Positions 60,094 to 64,000 of a stretch of DNA of 64,000 nucleotides are shown here, in pieces (the first letter of the stretch is position 1; every line of letters begins with the position of its first letter). Location of the stretch: contig JADLDI010000078.1 of assembly GCA_020846745.1 (NCBI GenBank), positions 1 to 64,000 on the forward strand, read 5' to 3'. The stretch comes from Bryobacterales bacterium (lineage in GTDB: Bacteria; Acidobacteriota; Terriglobia; Bryobacterales; Bryobacteraceae). The position numbers and the translations under genes are program-made. The notes below the pieces were generated by a model that was given only the letters and a program-made list of their open reading frames with translations, made no database searches and had not been told where the DNA came from.

Positions 60094-61067
60094 TGGCCAC
60101 GGTCACCTATTTAGAAGCGATTCGCCAGGGGATCTGGGAAGAGATGGAGCGGGACAAGAACGTGTTCTGCATCGGCGAGGACTTGGGGGTCTACGGGGGC
60201 GCGTTCAAAGTGACCGCCGGGATGCTGGACCACTTTGGCGAGAAACGTATCGTCGATACGCCGATTTCCGAGTCTGCCATTGTGGGTGCGGCGATCGGCG
60301 CGAGCTTTATGGGCTTAAGGCCGGTGGCGGAGATGCAGTTTTCGGACTTCATCAGCTGTGCGTTCGATCAGATTGTGAACTTTGCCGCGAAGACACGGTA
60401 CCGCTGGAATGCACCGGCTCCGATTGTGGTGCGCGCGCCTTCGGGTGGGGGAATTCACGGCGGTCCGTATCATTCGCAGAATCCGGAAGCGTGGTTTGTC
60501 CACACGCCGGGGCTGAAAGTCGTGGAGCCGTCGACGGCCTACGACGCGAAAGGTCTGATCAAGAGCGCAATCCGGGACAACGATCCGGTGATCTTCTTCG
60601 AGCACAAGGCGCTCTACCGGCGGGTGAAGGAAGAGATCCCAGACGGCGATTACACGGTGCCACTTGGCAAGGCGCGGGTGGATCGTGTGGGACGCCATAT
60701 GAGTGTGATCACCTACGGGGCTATGGTGTATGTCGCCCGCGAAGCCGCGGAAGTGCTTTCGCGTGAAGGGATTGAGATGGAGATCGTCGATCTTCGGACG
60801 CTGTTGCCGATTGACGAGGAAACTATCCTGGAAAGCGTAAAGAAGACGTCGAAGGCGTTGGTTTTGCATGAGGCCACCTATACCGGCGGCATCGGCGGGG
60901 AGATTGCCGCGCGCATAACGGAGAAGGCGTTTGAGTATCTGGATGGACCGGTAGTGCGGTTGACCGCGCCGGATGCGCCGGTGCCGTTCAGTCCGCCGCT
61001 GGAGGAAGCGTTTCTGCCGAACAAAGAGAAACTGCTCGAAAAGGCACGCTGGCTGGCGGCTTATTAG
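60093..61067 (+). CDS. 2-oxoacid dehydrogenase E1 component, beta subunit
   Basis: 324 aa, start overlaps the alpha stop by one base. Transketolase-like fold: MATVTYLEAIRQGIWEEM, FCIGEDLGVYGG, PISESAIVGAAIGA, YRWNAPAPIVVRAPSGGG, and C-terminal RLTAPDAPVPFSPPLEEAFL. Forms the alpha2beta2 E1 with the preceding gene. Confidence 0.93.
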   Translation: MATVTYLEAIRQGIWEEMERDKNVFCIGEDLGVYGGAFKVTAGMLDHFGEKRIVDTPISESAIVGAAIGASFMGLRPVAEMQFSDFISCAFDQIVNFAAKTRYRWNAPAPIVVRAPSGGGIHGGPYHSQNPEAWFVHTPGLKVVEPSTAYDAKGLIKSAIRDNDPVIFFEHKALYRRVKEEIPDGDYTVPLGKARVDRVGRHMSVITYGAMVYVAREAAEVLSREGIEMEIVDLRTLLPIDEETILESVKKTSKALVLHEATYTGGIGGEIAARITEKAFEYLDGPVVRLTAPDAPVPFSPPLEEAFLPNKEKLLEKARWLAAY

Positions 61068-61105
61068 CCCGGTTTGGCGGACCCTCTGATATACTGAGTA
61101 GTTGC

Positions 61106-61336
61106 ATGAAAGCTGGCATCCATCCCGCTTATAACGAACTGAATGTAATTTGTGCCTGCGGGAACCAATTCAAAACCCGCTCGACGCACAAGGGCGATAT
61201 CCGTGTGGAAATCTGCTCGAACTGCCACCCGTTCTTCACCGGCCGTCAGAAGTTAATCGATACCGAAGGCCGCGTTGACCGCTTCCAGAAGCGCTATCAG
61301 CGCGCCGCCGCTCTCAAACAGGCCAAGAAGGGTTAG
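61106..61336 (+). CDS. rpmE: Ribosomal protein bL31, zinc-binding type
   Basis: 76 aa. KAGIHPAYNELNVICACGN and CSNCHPFFTGRQKLIDTEGRV with four Cys (CxC and CxxC) place it in the zinc-containing L31 type. Large-subunit protein at the subunit bridge. Follows the E1 genes by 38 bp and probably shares their transcript or has its own promoter near 61070-61100. Confidence 0.97.
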   Translation: MKAGIHPAYNELNVICACGNQFKTRSTHKGDIRVEICSNCHPFFTGRQKLIDTEGRVDRFQKRYQRAAALKQAKKG

Positions 61337-61354
61337 TTTCTCCGCTCGTTTACG

Positions 61355-61972
61355 GTGCGGTTCCTCAGCCTCCTATTCGTCGCCGCCTCCACACTGCTTC
61401 CGGCAGACTGGAAACCATTGTTCAACGGTAAAGATACGACCGGTTGGACGATGGTGGGTCCCGGACGGTTTGTGGTGGAAGACGGCATGCTGAAAACCGA
61501 AGGGGGCATGGGACTGCTCTATTACGAGCGGGAGCCCTTCGGCAACTGCACGGTCCGCGTGGTGTTCAAGGTGGTTTCGGGACACGGCAACTCCGGTGTT
61601 TTCATCCGGTTACCGGAGAAGCCCAAAGATCCATGGTATGGCGTGCACAACGGCTACGAGGTTCAGATCGACGCCGAAGCCGACGAGTGGCACGCAACAG
61701 GAGCGCTGTATTCACTGGCAAAGGCGAAGACCGGGTTCCAGAATCCGCGCGGCGAGTGGAACGTGATGGAGATCGAACTGCGCGGGCAGGTTACGCGCGT
61801 GACACTGAACGGCACGCTTGTGAACGAATTCCGGGGTGACCAGCCTGTCCCGGAGCGGAAGCAGTGGTTCGAACCGGTGCGCGGTCCACGGCCGGACATC
61901 GGGTATGTCGGGCTGCAGAACCACGATGCGGGCTCGACGGTGTATTTCCGCGAAGTCTCAGTCCGCAAGTAG
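61355..61972 (+). CDS. Secreted single-domain DUF1080 protein
   Basis: 205 aa, GTG start with a signal peptide (MRFLSLLFVAASTLLPA). One DUF1080 domain: LFNGKDTTGWTM, the GNSGVFIRLPEKP block and GYEVQIDAEADEW, with GYVGLQNHD near the end. Same family as the two-domain protein at 43114-44283. Last codons AAG TAG lie in a tandem repeat. Confidence 0.87.
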   Translation: MRFLSLLFVAASTLLPADWKPLFNGKDTTGWTMVGPGRFVVEDGMLKTEGGMGLLYYEREPFGNCTVRVVFKVVSGHGNSGVFIRLPEKPKDPWYGVHNGYEVQIDAEADEWHATGALYSLAKAKTGFQNPRGEWNVMEIELRGQVTRVTLNGTLVNEFRGDQPVPERKQWFEPVRGPRPDIGYVGLQNHDAGSTVYFREVSVRK

Positions 61973-62001
61973 CTAATCCAAGTAGCTAATCCAAGTAGCT
62001 A
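61967..62001. repeat. 13-bp tandem repeat across a stop codon
   Basis: AAGTAGCTAATCC occurs twice in a row, followed by a partial AAGTAGCTA. The first copy contains the last codon and TAG stop of the DUF1080 gene; the last part reaches the stop of the convergent amidohydrolase gene. Confidence 0.9.
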
Positions 62002-62718
62002 GGCGAGGCCGTAGAATTTTGCGGCCGTTTCCCCTAACAACTTATTCCGGGTTTCTTGTGATTGCGGTCCCAGGGCTTGTGTGAACGCGGCCAGCGACTC
62101 CTTCCAGGTGCCGGTTGTCATGCAGTTGGGCCAATCGCTGCCGTACATGAGACGGTCCGGTCCGAAGGCTTCGAGCAGGAACTGGACGTAAGGCCGGTAG
62201 GTCTCCGCATTCCAGGCGTTTACCTTTGCGTCGTTGATGAGGCCGGACAGCTTGACGGAGACGTTGGGCAAGGCGGCGAGCGGCTTCATGGACGCCATCC
62301 ATGGTTCGAACTCCGCAGCGGTGTACAAGGCGCCGCCCAAGTTGACCAGAGCGACTTTGCGGTCGCCGATCCGGTCTGGCACGGAGGAGAGCAGTTCCGG
62401 GGTGAGGATGAGGTCCACGGGAAGCGGCGAGTCTTTCACCTTGTCCAGATCTTCAATCCGGCAGCGAAGGGCACAAACGCCTTCGATCGGCGCACCGATC
62501 ACACCTTTGATCCAAGGATTCTTCGCCTTCTGCTCGAGCAGCCACTCCGTTTCACCATCCTGGCCGGTGAAGGCGGTGACCAGGGCGCCCTCGTAGCGAT
62601 TACGCGTGAGGATCCGCCAGAGGTCTTCGGTAGTGAAGTCGCGCTTCATGTGCGGAAGGGTCCAGGGGTAGACGAAGCGGGTACGGTCAGCGAGGGAAGT
62701 AGCAGAGTCTAGACGCAT
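61999..62718 (-). CDS. Amidohydrolase-2-family protein lacking the HxH motif
   Basis: 239 aa, ATG at 62718 behind a strong AGGAGG. TIM-barrel amidohydrolase-2 with a clear C-terminal LMYGSDWPNC motif and SVKLSGL. The usual N-terminal metal motif (IDxHxH) is absent; the protein starts LDSATSLADRTRFVYPW. It may be catalytically changed or dependent on a different metal arrangement. Divergent from the lipoprotein gene; ends in the 13-bp tandem repeat. Confidence 0.8.
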   Translation of the reverse strand: MRLDSATSLADRTRFVYPWTLPHMKRDFTTEDLWRILTRNRYEGALVTAFTGQDGETEWLLEQKAKNPWIKGVIGAPIEGVCALRCRIEDLDKVKDSPLPVDLILTPELLSSVPDRIGDRKVALVNLGGALYTAAEFEPWMASMKPLAALPNVSVKLSGLINDAKVNAWNAETYRPYVQFLLEAFGPDRLMYGSDWPNCMTTGTWKESLAAFTQALGPQSQETRNKLLGETAAKFYGLA

Positions 62719-62760
62719 CGATCCTCCTGCGGAACTTGGGCTGTGCCAAGATGGGTTCGA

Positions 62761-63660
62761 ATGACATCCCGGCTTTGCCTATTGCTTCCTATTATCATCG
62801 TCCTTGGTATGGTGGGGTGTAGCAATACTGTACGCCGGGATGGAATTGTGCGGCCGGAACTCGTCGCCTCCGTGCCCGGAGATACAGTTGCGGTGATTGG
62901 CGGGAAAGTCGATCCGCTACGGAAGGCCGGACTGACCACGGCGATTGAGCGGGTCGCGACGCGTGAAGGTTTCAACCCGATCTCAGAATGTGAGCAATTT
63001 GTGGTGGCTTTCGACGGTAAGGCGCCATTTGTTGCAGCTTATGGACGGTTCCAACGGACAGACATTGAGAAGAAGCTGACAGCAGGCGGCGGTAAACCGG
63101 AGCAGTGGCAGGGGAAGGCCGTTTGGACGAACGGCGACACGGCGGCGGCCTTTGTGAGCGATCAGATGGTTGTGGCCGGCATGCGCCCGGCAGTGGAGGC
63201 TTCGCTTAACGGGAAGGCCGGCGCCCCGGTGCATGTGAAGGAACTGATTGGCCGCTTACCTGGAGACGCGAACTTGTGGGCTGTCGCTCTTGGCGGGATT
63301 CCGCTTCCCATGATTCCGGAGCGGAGCAATCTCGCAAACCTGCAGAAAGTTATCCTGGATGTTCGGTCCGTTATCGTGTCGGCTAACGTGGCGAACGGGG
63401 TGCAACTGAAAGCTACCGCGACCAGCGCTGATGAGGCCGGCGCCAAGAAACTGCATGATGCGCTGCGGGGCCTGATTGGGTTTGCGCGGCTCTCAACCTC
63501 ACAGGAACGGCAAGATCTGCTGAAACTGCTTGACGCGATTGCGGTGAAGCAGCAAGCGGCGGAGGTGAACGTGGACGCCTATTTCACCCGAGACGCAGTG
63601 GATCAGATTCTGGCGCTTAGTCCTCTGCCGAAGGCCCCGGTGGGTCGTGATGGAAAATGA
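62761..63660 (+). CDS. Lipoprotein of unknown function
   Basis: 299 aa from ATG at 62761 (another ATG lies six codons upstream). Signal with lipobox (ILGMVGC-type, VLGMVGCSN), then an alternating alpha/beta domain (ELVASVPGDTVAVIGG, AFDGKAPFVAAYGRFQ, TNGDTAAAFVSDQMVVAG). Resembles proteins with a DUF3352-like or FtsX-like extracellular arrangement only vaguely. No family assigned. The final bases overlap the end of the incomplete gene on the other strand. Confidence 0.6.
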   Translation: MTSRLCLLLPIIIVLGMVGCSNTVRRDGIVRPELVASVPGDTVAVIGGKVDPLRKAGLTTAIERVATREGFNPISECEQFVVAFDGKAPFVAAYGRFQRTDIEKKLTAGGGKPEQWQGKAVWTNGDTAAAFVSDQMVVAGMRPAVEASLNGKAGAPVHVKELIGRLPGDANLWAVALGGIPLPMIPERSNLANLQKVILDVRSVIVSANVANGVQLKATATSADEAGAKKLHDALRGLIGFARLSTSQERQDLLKLLDAIAVKQQAAEVNVDAYFTRDAVDQILALSPLPKAPVGRDGK

Positions 63661-64000
63661 TCTCCCAGTGTGAGACGCCTTGGACATAAAACCGTGCGAG
63701 TTCGCCGGCTAAGGTGTCGGTCTCTCCTTCCTGGGTGCCGAGGACCTGAGGGTAGTAGCCGGGTCCGAAGCCGATGTCCTCGAGCAGGGTGACAGGCTTG
63801 GTCCAGGCGCCAAGGTCCTTCGAGTAGCTGATGGCGATCTCTTTCTGCGGCCAGCGCGTTCCGCAACAGGCGTGGTTCAGCAGCATTACGTACTGCTGCA
63901 GGTACGAATTCCAGTGGACCGATGGACCCCAATAGGCGTCTGCATCTTCAAACTGCCACGCGCGGGCGACTGCGATGAGCGGAGTTACACTGCCGCCAAG
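63617..64000 (-). CDS. Incomplete glycosidase-like (five-bladed propeller) protein
   Basis: 128 aa of the C-terminal part; the frame is open to the right window edge. WGPSVHWNSYLQQYVMLLNH, then ISYSKDLGAWTKPVTL and GPGYYPQVLGT, are typical of GH43/DUF4185-like beta-propeller proteins that carry SxDGxxW repeats. N-terminus and catalytic residues are outside the window. Confidence 0.65.
   Translation of the reverse strand, partial: LGGSVTPLIAVARAWQFEDADAYWGPSVHWNSYLQQYVMLLNHACCGTRWPQKEIAISYSKDLGAWTKPVTLLEDIGFGPGYYPQVLGTQEGETDTLAGELARFYVQGVSHWEIIFHHDPPGPSAED

Overview
The window is a GC-rich bacterial chromosome segment. The gene families (two very large Oar-type TonB-dependent receptors with a carboxypeptidase-like N-terminal domain, secreted DUF1080 proteins, a decayed small lipoprotein of a type I associate with Solibacter-like genomes, PVC/Acidobacteria-style cyclases) suggest an acidobacterium related to Bryobacterales/Solibacter. 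That placement is inference from family content; no rRNA or tRNA gene was seen.

Layout. 1-1724: the 3' part of a group II intron (reverse transcriptase/maturase, domain V, domain VI) lying inside a frameshifted IS4-type transposase remnant. 1725-2184: non-coding debris that includes a second, decayed copy of about 95 bp of the adjacent cyclase gene. 2185-11736 (minus): a compact nine-gene operon, in transcription order cysteine desulfurase, GcvH-like lipoyl carrier, CobW-type GTPase, small HdrA-like Cys protein, 2x[4Fe-4S] ferredoxin, radical SAM protein, DUF116-polyprenyl synthase fusion, prenyltransferase-like repeat protein and DxDD class II terpene cyclase. A lipoate-protein ligase gene diverges from its 5' end. 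This is the best candidate in the window for an undescribed system: an isoprenoid-cyclising branch wired to lipoyl, sulfur and Fe-S chemistry.

12408-13500: two truncated/frameshifted remnants and a brnT-brnA toxin-antitoxin pair. 13561-22917: secreted M20 peptidase, GAF-sigma54 activator, small STAS-like protein and a complete RND efflux operon. 22925-32281: Na+/solute symporter, Nramp-like transporter, pgk, an orphan Phd-like antitoxin, an enolase-superfamily/RraA pair, a CMD-family protein and an OafA-type acyltransferase.

32223-43110 (minus): a periplasmic nitrate reductase locus of unusual make-up (napD, napA, two tetraheme cytochromes, a four-cluster ferredoxin and an NrfD-type membrane subunit; no napC, napG or napH). 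It lies downstream of an NtrB/NtrC-type two-component system, with a DUF218 protein further upstream.

43114-54684: a two-domain DUF1080 protein, TonB receptor 1 with a clear terminator, an LMW phosphatase/ArsC-like protein, pdxT, pdxS, a MocR-type regulator that is probably PdxR, and TonB receptor 2. 54726-55490: vapBC with a perfect inverted repeat at its start, followed by a RES-domain remnant. 55498-64000: a Gln/Lys-rich membrane protein, a class III aminotransferase, a SnoaL-like protein, E1 alpha and beta of a 2-oxoacid dehydrogenase, rpmE, a DUF1080 protein, a degenerate amidohydrolase, a lipoprotein, and an incomplete protein running off the right edge.
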